Shown one piece after another: positions 49,726 through 58,367 of a stretch of DNA of 64,000 nt. The DNA is from Hoeflea sp. 108. GTDB taxonomy: Bacteria > Pseudomonadota > Alphaproteobacteria > Rhizobiales > Rhizobiaceae. A program made the translations under genes and the position numbers. Below the pieces are notes generated by a model that did no database searches, was not told the origin of the DNA, and saw only the letters and a program-made list of their open reading frames with translations. How positions within the stretch are numbered: position 1 is the first letter of the stretch; every line of letters starts with the position of its first letter. The stretch lies in contig NZ_KB890024.1 of the NCBI RefSeq assembly GCF_000372965.1, positions 3,970,839 through 4,034,838 on the forward strand. Direction: 5' to 3'.

Positions 49726-50535
49726 ATGCAGTCTTCCCAGCCCACCGTCGCCGACCTGCTTGCGCTCAAGAGCAAGCGCCAGCTCACCAAGCTCAGGGTC
49801 GAGTCGCTCGACGAGGCCGCGGCCGCCAACGCTGCCGGCATCGACATGCTGTCGGTGCCGCCTGAGGTGCTTGCGCTCGAGGGTTTCCGTGCCGTCTGCC
49901 CCAATCCCTTCGTCGTCGGCGGTCTCGAGCCCGGCGCCTACATCACCGAGGACGACTATCTCCGTGTTGCCTTCCGCCTGCTGAAGCTGGGAGCCAATGC
50001 CGTCTATTGCGGTGCGAGCCTCGGCATCGTCAGGCGCCTGCGCGACGAAGGCATTCCCGTCGTCGGCCATGTCGGCCTGGTCCCGTCGCGTCGCACCTGG
50101 ACCGGCGGCTTCAAGGCCGTGGGCAAGACCTACGATAGCGCCATGATGGTCTGGCAGCAGACAAAAGCGCTGGAAGACGCTGGCGCGTTTGCCGCCGAGA
50201 TCGAGGTCGTGCCGCCGGCCATTGCCGAGGCGATCTCCAAACGCACCAGCCTGCTGATGATCTCGATGGGCGCAGGCGCCGGCTGCGACGCGCAATATCT
50301 CTTCGCCACCGACGTGCTCGGTGAGCACAACGGCCACTATCCGCGTCACTCCAAGGTCTATCGCGACTTCCATTCGCAATATCAGCGCCTCCAGCAGGAG
50401 CGCATCTCAGCCTTCCGCGAGTATGCCGCCGATGTGGCAAGCGGCGCCTATCCGGCAGCCGGCCATCTTGTCCGCATGGACGCGGCAGAGCAGGATCGCT
50501 TCCTGGCGGAGATGGCAAGGACACCGCAGGTCTGA
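49726..50535 (+). CDS. PanB-like (ketopantoate hydroxymethyltransferase family) protein lacking canonical metal ligands
   Basis: 269 residues aligned over their whole length with PanB. Matching parts are LLKLGANAVYCG, VVGHVGLVPS, GGFKAVGKT, the catalytic-glutamate stretch EIEVVPP, and SMGAGAGCDAQYLFATDVLG. Three PanB positions differ by my alignment: the aspartate of VGDSLG is replaced in SVPPEVL, that of ADLPF in VGGLEP, and the glutamate of KIEGG by cysteine in YCGAS. Loss of the Mg site argues against pantothenate synthesis. Between the Rieske gene and two Gfo/Idh dehydrogenases, it more likely does another aldol-type or C-C cleavage step on the catabolite. Confidence 0.82.
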   Translation: MQSSQPTVADLLALKSKRQLTKLRVESLDEAAAANAAGIDMLSVPPEVLALEGFRAVCPNPFVVGGLEPGAYITEDDYLRVAFRLLKLGANAVYCGASLGIVRRLRDEGIPVVGHVGLVPSRRTWTGGFKAVGKTYDSAMMVWQQTKALEDAGAFAAEIEVVPPAIAEAISKRTSLLMISMGAGAGCDAQYLFATDVLGEHNGHYPRHSKVYRDFHSQYQRLQQERISAFREYAADVASGAYPAAGHLVRMDAAEQDRFLAEMARTPQV

Positions 50536-50578
50536 TCGGGAAACGGCTTGGGAGAGCCGATACTGGGGAGGGAAAAGA

Positions 50579-51655
50579 ATGGCCAGATGGCGCGTCGCCG
50601 GCATCAATTTCGACCACATGCATATGGGTGACCTGTTGCGCGAGGTGCACCAGCACCCCGAAGCCGAGATCGTCGGCATCTACGACAAGGACTTCGCGCG
50701 CATGGCAGGCGCGATCGCCAATTTTTCCATCCCGGCCGAGCGCGTCTTCACCGACCTGGACGCCTGCATCGAGGCGACGAAGCCCGACCTGGTCGTCGTC
50801 TGCGCGGCGACAGCAGAGCACGCCGACCATGTCGAGCGCGTGGCGCGCCACGGCGTGCATGTCCTGGTCGAAAAGCCCTTTGCCTCCTCGCTTGCCGACG
50901 CCGACCGCATGATCGCGGCCATGAAGTCAGCCGGCCGCCAGATGGCGATCAACTGGCCACTCGCCTGGTACCCGAGCCACAACACCGCCAAGCGCCTGAT
51001 CGACGACGGCGCCATCGGCGATGTCATCGAGGTCCACTACTACGACGGCAACCGCGGCCCGCTCTATCACCTCGCCGACAAGGTCGAGGTGACGCCGGAG
51101 GAAGTCGAAGCGGCCAAGCCTTCCTCCTGGTGGTACAAGAAGGCATCGGGCGGCGGCAGCCTGCGCGATTATCTCGGTTATGGCGTCACTCTCGCCACGT
51201 GGTTCCGCAATGGCGAGAAGCCGATCGAAGTGACGTCAGTCGTCGACCAGACGCCGGGCATTGAGGTCGACCAGCATTCGATCACCGTCTGCCGCTATGC
51301 CAACGGCCTGTCCAAATTCGAAACGCGCTGGGGCACCTTCACCGACCCGTGGACGCTGCAGCCTCAGCCGAAATGCGGCTTCGTCATCCTGGGCACCGAT
51401 GGCACGATCTCGAGCTACGACTACGAGCCACACGTCACCTTGCAGACCCGTGCCCATCCCGAGGCACACCAGATCCCGGTCGACATTCTGCCCCTCGGCC
51501 GCCGCGCGCCGGTCGAATATGTGCTGGATTGCCTCGCAAACAACACGCTCATCACCGGCCCGCTCTCACCTGCGATGTCGCGGGTCGGCCAGCAGATTAC
51601 TGATAGCGCTGCCCTTGCGGCCGAGCTCAAGCGCACCGTCGAGCTGCTGCCATGA
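50579..51655 (+). CDS. Gfo/Idh/MocA family oxidoreductase (first)
   Basis: 358 residues. An N-terminal NAD(P)-binding Rossmann domain (about 1-120) ends with the cofactor motif HVLVEKPFASS, including the EKP lysine. The C-terminal domain has GGGSLRDYLGYGVTLATWF, where the common catalytic DxGxH is replaced by D-x3-Y-G, as in a subset of the family. A GGGGAGGG ribosome site precedes the ATG. It overlaps the next dehydrogenase by 4 bp (ATGA), so the two are coupled. Relatives oxidise inositols, rhizopine intermediates and other polyols. Confidence 0.88.
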   Translation: MARWRVAGINFDHMHMGDLLREVHQHPEAEIVGIYDKDFARMAGAIANFSIPAERVFTDLDACIEATKPDLVVVCAATAEHADHVERVARHGVHVLVEKPFASSLADADRMIAAMKSAGRQMAINWPLAWYPSHNTAKRLIDDGAIGDVIEVHYYDGNRGPLYHLADKVEVTPEEVEAAKPSSWWYKKASGGGSLRDYLGYGVTLATWFRNGEKPIEVTSVVDQTPGIEVDQHSITVCRYANGLSKFETRWGTFTDPWTLQPQPKCGFVILGTDGTISSYDYEPHVTLQTRAHPEAHQIPVDILPLGRRAPVEYVLDCLANNTLITGPLSPAMSRVGQQITDSAALAAELKRTVELLP

Positions 51656-52782
51656 GCGGAACGCCCGGGGAAGACGCCTATGCGCTGAAGTCCGCCGAAA
51701 CCAGGCTGGTCGAGGCCCCTGATCTCGCCTATCGCCCACCCCGTCCAAAGACCTACGCGCCGCGCATCGCCTTGGTCGGCGCCGGTGGAATTTCGTTCGC
51801 CCATCTCGACGCCTACCGCAAGGCAGGCTTCGACGTAGCCGTCATCTGCAACCGCACGCTCTCAAAAGCCGCCGACCGTCGCGACGAATTCTTCCCCGAG
51901 GCGTCGATCACCGACGACCTGGCCAACGTGCTTTCCCGCGACGACATCGAGGTGGTCGACATCACCACGCACCCGGCCGAGCGCGAAAACATGATCGAGC
52001 GCGCGCTGCGCGCTGGCAAGCATGTCCTGTCGCAAAAGCCCTATGTGCTCGATCTCGACACCGGCGAACGCCTCGCCGATCTCGCCGATCGCCAAGGCGT
52101 CAAGCTCGCCATCAACCAGAACGGCCGCTGGGCGCCACATCTCGCCTGGATGCGCGAGGCAGTTCGCACCGGCCTGATCGGCGAGCTCGTCTCCTGCCAC
52201 GTCTCGATCCACTGGAACCACGGCTGGATCAAGGGCACGCCCTTCGACAAGATCGACGACCTTGTCCTCTACGATTTCGGCGTCCATTGGTTCGACTTCC
52301 TAGCGAGCCTGATCGGCAATCGCGCCACCTCGGTCCACGCCACCCGCGCCCGCGCCGCCGGCCAGGAAGCAAGACCTCCCCTGCTCGCCCAGGCACTGGT
52401 CGAATTCCCAGGCGGACAAGCATCGCTTGTCTTCGACGGCGCCACTGCTTTCGGCCCGCAGGACCGCACCTACATATCAGGCACGTTAGGCAGCCTCTCG
52501 AGCATCGGCCCCGACCTCGGCAGCCAGTCTGTCGAGCTGACAACCGTCGCCGGATCGGCTCGGCCTTCGCTAGAAGGCAGCTGGTTCAACGATGGTTTTG
52601 GCGGGACGATGGGGGAGCTTTTGGCTTCGATCGAGGAGGAGCGCGAACCGTTGAACGGCGCGCGGGGCAATTTGCAGAGCCTGGCACTAACCTTTGCGGC
52701 GATCGCATCGATGCATCGCAACGCAGCGATGGTGCCTGGCACTGTTCGCAGCCTGACTGAGGCCAGGCGCCCTGCTGCCTGA
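51652..52782 (+). CDS. Gfo/Idh/MocA family oxidoreductase (second)
   Basis: 376 residues. After a ~40-residue extension comes the Rossmann domain (ALVGAGGISFAHLDAYRKAG). The cofactor motif reads HVLSQKPYVLDL, with Q replacing the E of EKP but the lysine kept. The catalytic region DFGVHWFDFLASLIG keeps the Asp and His pair. It is translated from an ATGA overlap with the first dehydrogenase. Two such enzymes in series suggest two successive alcohol oxidations or an oxidation and reduction pair on a sugar-like ring. Confidence 0.88.
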   Translation: MSGTPGEDAYALKSAETRLVEAPDLAYRPPRPKTYAPRIALVGAGGISFAHLDAYRKAGFDVAVICNRTLSKAADRRDEFFPEASITDDLANVLSRDDIEVVDITTHPAERENMIERALRAGKHVLSQKPYVLDLDTGERLADLADRQGVKLAINQNGRWAPHLAWMREAVRTGLIGELVSCHVSIHWNHGWIKGTPFDKIDDLVLYDFGVHWFDFLASLIGNRATSVHATRARAAGQEARPPLLAQALVEFPGGQASLVFDGATAFGPQDRTYISGTLGSLSSIGPDLGSQSVELTTVAGSARPSLEGSWFNDGFGGTMGELLASIEEEREPLNGARGNLQSLALTFAAIASMHRNAAMVPGTVRSLTEARRPAA

Positions 52783-52945
52783 GGCTGAGCCAATGACAGT
52801 TGGCTGAATTGAACCTGTGATCTTGCCCATCAAGCCCGCGCGGTCAGGCGCGGCGGGCGATTGACCCTGTGCACCCGTCGCCTGTCAGCTGAACTGCCGC
52901 TCCGGGTTGGCTGAGCGTCTATTTCCGCGCCTGGCAACACAAGAC

Positions 52946-52970
52946 GCCCGCGCCATTTCTGCGCGCGGGC
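52946..52970 (+). terminator. Candidate terminator after the oxygenase arm
   Basis: GCCCGCGC (52946-52953) pairs with GCGCGGGC (52963-52970) around a 9-base loop and is followed by TTGTTCT. It lies about 165 bp after the second dehydrogenase stop and before the RpiR promoter. Confidence 0.6.
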
Positions 52971-53003
52971 TTGTTCTCCCCTCGATTGCCAAATGACAAT
53001 AAA

Positions 53004-53028
53004 CTATCATTCTTTACATCGATGATAG
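53004..53028. promoter_or_regulatory. Inverted repeat upstream of the RpiR gene
   Basis: CTATCAT (53004-53010) and ATGATAG (53022-53028) form a perfect inverted repeat in an AT-rich island just ahead of the regulator. RpiR-family proteins bind such palindromes, so this may be the operator for the peptide-scavenging locus. Confidence 0.4.
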
Positions 53029-53062
53029 AAATATGTCAGATGACGAAAACGAGGAGGGAACG

Positions 53063-53932
53063 ATGACAGGAACCGTGCGCGAGCGATTGACTGCCGCTTT
53101 GAAGCAGGGATCGCGCTCGAACCGAACCATCGCCACCTACATGATCACCAACCTCACCGAGCTGCCATTCGAGACAGCTTCGAGCATGGCCGAGAAGGTG
53201 GGGGTCAGCGAGCTGACCGTCGGCCGCTTCTGCCGGTCGCTGGGTTATCAGCATTTCAAGGACCTCAAGGCGGATCTGAGAACCAACATCGCCGACACTC
53301 CATGGCTGATCGGCGACCGGCTGCGCGAGTTCCAGGCGACGAGCAAGAAGGGCGGCGGCGACCTTGCCAGAAGCCTGGAGCTGGAAATGGCAGCACTGGT
53401 GAAGGTCTACGAGCTGGCCGGATCGGCGCATTTCAAGGCAGTCGTCGATCGGCTTACTGCGTGCCAGCGCATCTTCATCATCGGCTTCCAGAGCGAGCGC
53501 GGCATCGCCGTCACGATGGCGCACCTGCTGCAATATGTGCGCGACGGCGTGCATCTCATCGATCTTTCCGCCGGCAATTTCTCGGAAGTGCTGCTCGCCG
53601 ATCCCAGCAAGACGGCGCTCGTGATGTTCGATGCGAGGCGCTATTCCCGCCAGGCCGCCGTTCTGGCGCGCCGCGCGACCGATGCCGGCATGCCGGTCAC
53701 GCTCATCACCGACCAGTTCTGCGATTGGGCCCATGGCGCCACCTCCGAGGTCTTCGCGCTGCCGTCGGAGATCAACCTGTTCTGGGACACCAACGGGCCG
53801 ATGCTCTCGCTTGTCCATCTCATATTGAATGGCGTCATCGGCGAACTCGGGGCCGACGTCGAGGCCCGGCTCGACCGCATGTCCGAGCTCTATGGCGAGT
53901 TCGTCGGCCATGCCGGCCGACCCGAACGCTGA
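53063..53932 (+). CDS. MurR/RpiR family transcriptional regulator
   Basis: 289 residues. The N-terminal HTH_6 domain includes ASSMAEKVGVSELTVGRFCR (about 38-57). The C-terminal SIS domain starts near VVDRLTACQRIFIIGFQSER and normally binds a phosphosugar or aminosugar ligand. I use the ATG at 53063, preceded by GAGGAGGGAA; an ATG at 53033 adds ten residues and lacks a good site. It is 50 bp ahead of a binding-protein gene on the same strand and probably controls it. A SIS ligand hints at an aminosugar, such as a cell-wall fragment, but this is inference. Confidence 0.92.
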   Translation: MTGTVRERLTAALKQGSRSNRTIATYMITNLTELPFETASSMAEKVGVSELTVGRFCRSLGYQHFKDLKADLRTNIADTPWLIGDRLREFQATSKKGGGDLARSLELEMAALVKVYELAGSAHFKAVVDRLTACQRIFIIGFQSERGIAVTMAHLLQYVRDGVHLIDLSAGNFSEVLLADPSKTALVMFDARRYSRQAAVLARRATDAGMPVTLITDQFCDWAHGATSEVFALPSEINLFWDTNGPMLSLVHLILNGVIGELGADVEARLDRMSELYGEFVGHAGRPER

Positions 53933-53982
53933 CGCGCTCATTTTCCAGACAACACATAACAGCAAATCAGGGAGGATTTGAC

Positions 53983-55554
53983 ATGAACCGACGTGAACTC
54001 ATTGTTTCGGCATCGCTGCTTTCGCTCGTCGCGGCGACGGGCCTGATGACGTCAGCCCAAGCAAGCGCAACGGAAGCCGTCATCGTTTTGGCCCGGCAGG
54101 AACAGGGGGCCGCCAGCTACGATCCGATCCGCGCCGTGACCCTGAACATGGCTGCCGGCCTCATCTACGACCGCCTGATCGAACAGGCCGTCGACCAGTC
54201 CTATCACCCCCATCTGGCAGAATCCTGGGAAACCAGCGCCGATGGCATGAGCTGGACCTTCAAGCTCCGCAAGAATGTCAGCTTCACTGACGGCGAGCCG
54301 TTCAACGCAGCAACGATCGTCTGGTGGATCCCCAAGTTCAAGGGCACCGAAAACGAATACATGGTCGACGCCATCGACCGCGTCGAGGCCATGGACGAGC
54401 ACACAGTGCGCTTCGTGCTGAAGCGGCCCGAGCCGAACCTGATCTTCAATCTGGCCATGATGAATATGGGCATCCCCAGTCCGAAGGCGTTCGACGCGGC
54501 AGGCACCAACTATGGCGTGATCCAGGCCGTGGGAACCGGGCCTTACAAGCTCGAGAACTTCGTGGTTGGCCAGGAGACCGTACTGGTCAGCAACGAGGAC
54601 TATGCCTGGGGCAGCCCGCTGTCGGAAAACCAGGGCGCGCCGCATATCAAGCGCCTGACGGTGCGCGAGCTCCCCGACGCATCCACCGCCTTCCTCGAAC
54701 TCAGGACCGGGGGCGTCGACATGCTGCTAGATCTGCCGACCGACTTCCTGCCGCAGATCCGGTCCGAGGCCGACATCGACATGCGCGACCTGCCCGGCTA
54801 CGGCATCACTTTCGTCGCGATCAACACCCAGGCCGCGCCGTTCACCGACATCCGCGTGCGGCAGGCGACCGCGCTCGCCATCGACCAGGCCGCGATCCTC
54901 AAGAGCGTCTATGGCGGTGTCGGCAAGGAAGCGCACCAGCTGCTGGTCAGCACCTTGCAGGAATCCAAGGTCGATCCGGCCATTGAGATCCGCTCCGATC
55001 CTGCCCGGGCCGCAAAGCTGCTCGATGAGGCAGGTTGGGCGCCAGGTGCCGACGGCATCCGCAGCAAGGACGGCAAGCCGCTGCAGGTCAAGCTTTGGGC
55101 CAGGGCCGACACCGAGTACCGCCGCACGGCCGAGATCATCCAGGCGCAGCTGAAAGCCATTGGGATCGCCACCGAAATCACAGTCTTCGACGCCGGCACC
55201 TATCGCGATCAGTTCCGCAGGCCCGAGCGCGAGCTCGTGCTGCAGCCCTATTCATGGACGAACGCCGATATTCTCGACTGGTTCTTCAGCGCCAAGCGAC
55301 TGGATTCGTGGAATCTGTCGATGTGGGACGACGCCAAATCCGAAGAGTTGCACGACCTCGCAATGTACAGCTCCAGGACCTGGGACGAGCGCGTGGCGAA
55401 CTTCCGCAACTACCACGCCCATCTGCTGGCCAATTTCGTCGCCGCCCCGGTGCACGAACCGGCGCAGACGATGGCATTCAACAAGACCCGCCTCGCAGCG
55501 CCCCAGTCGTTCCGCGCGCCCTATTCGATCGTCGACATCAAGCCGGCGCAGTAA
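53983..55554 (+). CDS. Family-5 extracellular solute-binding protein (dipeptide type)
   Basis: 523 residues. A signal peptide (RRELIVSASLLSLVAATGL, ending near AQA-SA) exports it. The SBP_bac_5 pattern includes LAESWETSADGMSWTFKLRK (about 77-96), GTGPYKLENF and ALAIDQAAILKSVYGGVG (about 297-314). A GGGAGG ribosome site precedes the ATG. It lies between the RpiR regulator and a class C hydrolase. Its permease and ATPases are most likely the leftward genes at 61.4-64 kb. Ligand is probably a peptide or peptide-like compound. Confidence 0.93.
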   Translation: MNRRELIVSASLLSLVAATGLMTSAQASATEAVIVLARQEQGAASYDPIRAVTLNMAAGLIYDRLIEQAVDQSYHPHLAESWETSADGMSWTFKLRKNVSFTDGEPFNAATIVWWIPKFKGTENEYMVDAIDRVEAMDEHTVRFVLKRPEPNLIFNLAMMNMGIPSPKAFDAAGTNYGVIQAVGTGPYKLENFVVGQETVLVSNEDYAWGSPLSENQGAPHIKRLTVRELPDASTAFLELRTGGVDMLLDLPTDFLPQIRSEADIDMRDLPGYGITFVAINTQAAPFTDIRVRQATALAIDQAAILKSVYGGVGKEAHQLLVSTLQESKVDPAIEIRSDPARAAKLLDEAGWAPGADGIRSKDGKPLQVKLWARADTEYRRTAEIIQAQLKAIGIATEITVFDAGTYRDQFRRPERELVLQPYSWTNADILDWFFSAKRLDSWNLSMWDDAKSEELHDLAMYSSRTWDERVANFRNYHAHLLANFVAAPVHEPAQTMAFNKTRLAAPQSFRAPYSIVDIKPAQ

Positions 55555-55570
55555 CAGCAAGGCCAGAACC

Positions 55571-56941
55571 ATGGACATGATGAAAGACCCCGACACCACC
55601 GCCAAGCTGGACCATTATCTCGAGGCCGAAATCGCAGCGCACGGAATCCCGGGCTTGGGTGTCGCAATCGTGCGCGACGGCGAGATTCTGCATCTCGGGG
55701 GTTACGGGCTGGCCAATGTCGAACATGGCGCCAGGGCGACGCCCGACACCATTTTCCACTCCGGCTCGACCGGCAAGATGTTCACAGCAGCCGCCGTACT
55801 TCTTCTGGTGCAGGATGGGCTTGTGCAACTCGACCATCCCGTCGATCGCTACCTGACCGAGGTGCCGAAAAGCTGGGCGGGCATGACCATCCGCCACCTG
55901 CTGTCGATGACCAGCGGCCTCGGCAACTTCGGCGACGTCTTTGCGCCGTCGCCGATCGAAAACAACGTCGTTCCGGTCAATCTGTGGCAGGACCACAGCG
56001 ACGCCCAGCTGCTTGCATTGGCCAGCCTGTCGCCGCTGGCCTTCGCACCGGGCGAAAGCTACCTCTATTCCAACATCAGCTACATCGTCGCGTCGCTTGT
56101 GGTCCAGCGCGTCGCCGGCAAACCTTATTACGCCTTGCTTCGCGAAAGGCTGTTTGCCCCTGCGTGCATGGCAAGCGCACGCGAAGCCAGCGGTCGCGAC
56201 ATCGTGCCGAACCGGGCCAGCGGATACAGCCTCGATGCTGGCCAGCTGCGCAACAGCCACTGGACAGCACCGACCATGCTGCGCACCGGTGATGGCGGGC
56301 TGCATTTTTCGCCGCGCGACATTGCCCACTGGTTCGTCGAGCTGGACCAGGCGCAGGTTTTCCAGCCGGACATGATCGAGCTGATGTTCGAGCCGACGCT
56401 GATGTCCGATGGTCGCCTCGCCATCAACGGCTATGGCTTGGGCTGGCAGAACTCTGAGGTTCGAGGTCATCGCAAGATCAGGCACGGCGGCACCTGGGAT
56501 GGCTTCCGCGCCGAACTCGCCCGCTTCCCGGCCCAGCGGCTTTCGGTGGCAGTGCTGGCCAACATCGATTCCGCCCAGGTCGCCCGCATCGCCCATAAGG
56601 TCGCCGGCTTCGTCGATGCAACGGTCGCGCCATATGAGCCCGTCGCCGACATCAATCCCGCGCTCACCAGGCTCGACAGCTCATTGATCAGGGCAATTGC
56701 CGCGCGCACCGCACCTGCTGACGCCTTCAGCGAGGAATGCTGGCGGCAATGGTCCGACAAATGGTTCGACCAGGTGATCGCCGAAAGCGAATCCGATCTT
56801 GGCGCAGCCCCCATGGAGCTTGTCGAAGACGCCGGGACACGGCGGCGCTATCGCCTCGCGACAGGTCGCTACCACATGCACTGGACAATCGACCGGCAGG
56901 GCGATGGCCGCATCGCGGTGATGCGTTTCCATATGGAATAG
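55571..56941 (+). CDS. Class C beta-lactamase-fold serine hydrolase (first)
   Basis: 456 residues with the complete triad of motifs: STGK (S66-K69), YSN (Y166-N168) and HGGT near 304. The C-terminal ~90 residues form an extra beta domain ending MRFHME. It has no signal peptide, unlike secreted beta-lactamases or DD-peptidases, so it should act in the cytosol, like D-aminopeptidases or esterases of this family. It starts 16 bp after the binding protein. A paralog with the same architecture is encoded at 60006-61361. Confidence 0.9.
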   Translation: MDMMKDPDTTAKLDHYLEAEIAAHGIPGLGVAIVRDGEILHLGGYGLANVEHGARATPDTIFHSGSTGKMFTAAAVLLLVQDGLVQLDHPVDRYLTEVPKSWAGMTIRHLLSMTSGLGNFGDVFAPSPIENNVVPVNLWQDHSDAQLLALASLSPLAFAPGESYLYSNISYIVASLVVQRVAGKPYYALLRERLFAPACMASAREASGRDIVPNRASGYSLDAGQLRNSHWTAPTMLRTGDGGLHFSPRDIAHWFVELDQAQVFQPDMIELMFEPTLMSDGRLAINGYGLGWQNSEVRGHRKIRHGGTWDGFRAELARFPAQRLSVAVLANIDSAQVARIAHKVAGFVDATVAPYEPVADINPALTRLDSSLIRAIAARTAPADAFSEECWRQWSDKWFDQVIAESESDLGAAPMELVEDAGTRRRYRLATGRYHMHWTIDRQGDGRIAVMRFHME

Positions 56942-56966
56942 CCAGCAGATCCAATGCGGATTTCTC

Positions 56967-56995
56967 GAGGTGGCCGGTCGATGATCGGCCACCTC
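56967..56995. terminator. Strong hairpin between convergent operons
   Basis: GAGGTGGCCG (56967-56976) and CGGCCACCTC (56986-56995) form a perfect 10-bp stem with a 9-base loop, 25 bases after the hydrolase stop and 84 bases before the end of the opposing DadA-like gene. It may terminate both arms. Confidence 0.7.
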
Positions 56996-57079
56996 CTCAC
57001 ATCCGGGATAGGCATGCGCTCATGGCCCGTGGGATCGCGAGCGCGACGGGCCAAGAGGCAACAGGTCTGCCTCCAGGCC

Positions 57080-58339
57080 CTAGCTGAAACGTCCCAGGGC
57101 ATAAGGCGCCGGGTCGGTGAAGGTCGGTTCGCCTGTCATCATTTCGGCCAGCAGCCGCCCGGTAACCGGGCCGAGCGTCAGGCCGTGGTGATTGTGACCG
57201 AAGGCAAACCACAACCCCTTGTGGCGTAAACCGGGCCCGATCGCCGGACGCATGTCGGGCAGGCACGGCCGTGATCCCATCCAGGGTGTCGGCTCGATAC
57301 GACGCGTGAGCGGCAATATCTCCCTGGCGCGAGGTTCGGTCATGTCGAGCTGGACCGGGTTCGGCCTGCTGTCGCGCGAGGCGAACTCGACGCCCGTCGT
57401 CAGTCTTAGGCCCTGGGCCATCGGCGCGAGCACGAAGCCGCCTTCGACATCGACGACCGGGTGATTGAGCGAGGCGTTCGCGTCGGCTTCGAAATGGACG
57501 TGATAGCCACGCTTCATCGCAAGCGGAACGTTGTAACCAAACGAGCTTAAGATGGTGCCGGACCACGGTCCCAGGGCCACCACCACTTCCGATGCGTACA
57601 CAGGCCCGTTGTCGGTCGCCACACTCCACTGGCCATCGTCCTGCCTGAGGCCACGCGCGTCGCCGCGCAGGAGCAGCCCGCCGCGATCCACAAAATGGCT
57701 TGCATAGGCTTTTACCAGCGCCCCTGGATCGGCCACCGTGGCCGGGTCGAGCCAATGCACCCCACCCACCAGCGTATCGGACAGATGCGGTTCGCGCTGT
57801 TGCAGTGCCTTCTGGTCGAGCACCTCATAGCTCAGGCCGAAAGGGTGAAGGGCTGCGGCATCCACGCAACCGCGCTCGAATGCCCGCGCGCTTCTATAGC
57901 CCTCAATCCAGCCGGTCTTGCGCAGTTGCGGCAGCACGCCCGCCTCCGCCATCAGCGCTTCGTGCTCGCTGACCGAGTTCTCGATCAGCGGCCGCATGTC
58001 CGCTGCGGCACGCGCAAGCCGTTTCGGCGCCGACTCCCGCCAGAAGCGCCAGAGCCATGGCGCCAGCTGAGGCATATGAAGCCAGTCGAAATGCACGTCC
58101 GCCGAACGGTTCAGCGCGTAGGTCAGCAGCTTCGCGAACTCGCGCGGCGCTCCATAAGGCACGACGCTCGAGCGTTCGATCAGACCGGCATTGCCATAAC
58201 TCGTCTCCTCCCCGGGATCACGCCGATCGACGAGGACGACCGAACGGCCGCGCCGCTGCAGATGCAGCGCGACCGATACGCCGATGATGCCGGCACCGAG
58301 AACGACAACGTCGGCTCGCTGGATATGTGGCTCGGTCAT
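57080..58339 (-). CDS. FAD-dependent D-amino-acid dehydrogenase-like oxidoreductase (DadA family)
   Basis: 419 residues. The dinucleotide-binding motif VVVLGAGIIGVSVALHLQRR (about 9-28) is followed by VDRRDPGEETSYGNAGLIE, very typical of DadA. Near the C-terminus SRPCLPDMRPAIGPG and FAFGHNHHGLTLGP complete the DAO fold. It oxidatively deaminates D-amino acids or related imino acids, passing electrons to the respiratory chain. I chose the ATG at 58339, preceded by AAGGAA. It is last in the leftward operon after the M81 metallopeptidase. The start and spacing (28 bp) fit co-transcription. Confidence 0.92.
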   Translation of the reverse strand: MTEPHIQRADVVVLGAGIIGVSVALHLQRRGRSVVLVDRRDPGEETSYGNAGLIERSSVVPYGAPREFAKLLTYALNRSADVHFDWLHMPQLAPWLWRFWRESAPKRLARAAADMRPLIENSVSEHEALMAEAGVLPQLRKTGWIEGYRSARAFERGCVDAAALHPFGLSYEVLDQKALQQREPHLSDTLVGGVHWLDPATVADPGALVKAYASHFVDRGGLLLRGDARGLRQDDGQWSVATDNGPVYASEVVVALGPWSGTILSSFGYNVPLAMKRGYHVHFEADANASLNHPVVDVEGGFVLAPMAQGLRLTTGVEFASRDSRPNPVQLDMTEPRAREILPLTRRIEPTPWMGSRPCLPDMRPAIGPGLRHKGLWFAFGHNHHGLTLGPVTGRLLAEMMTGEPTFTDPAPYALGRFS

Positions 58340-58367
58340 CGGCTTCCTTGATGTCATTGCCATGCGC

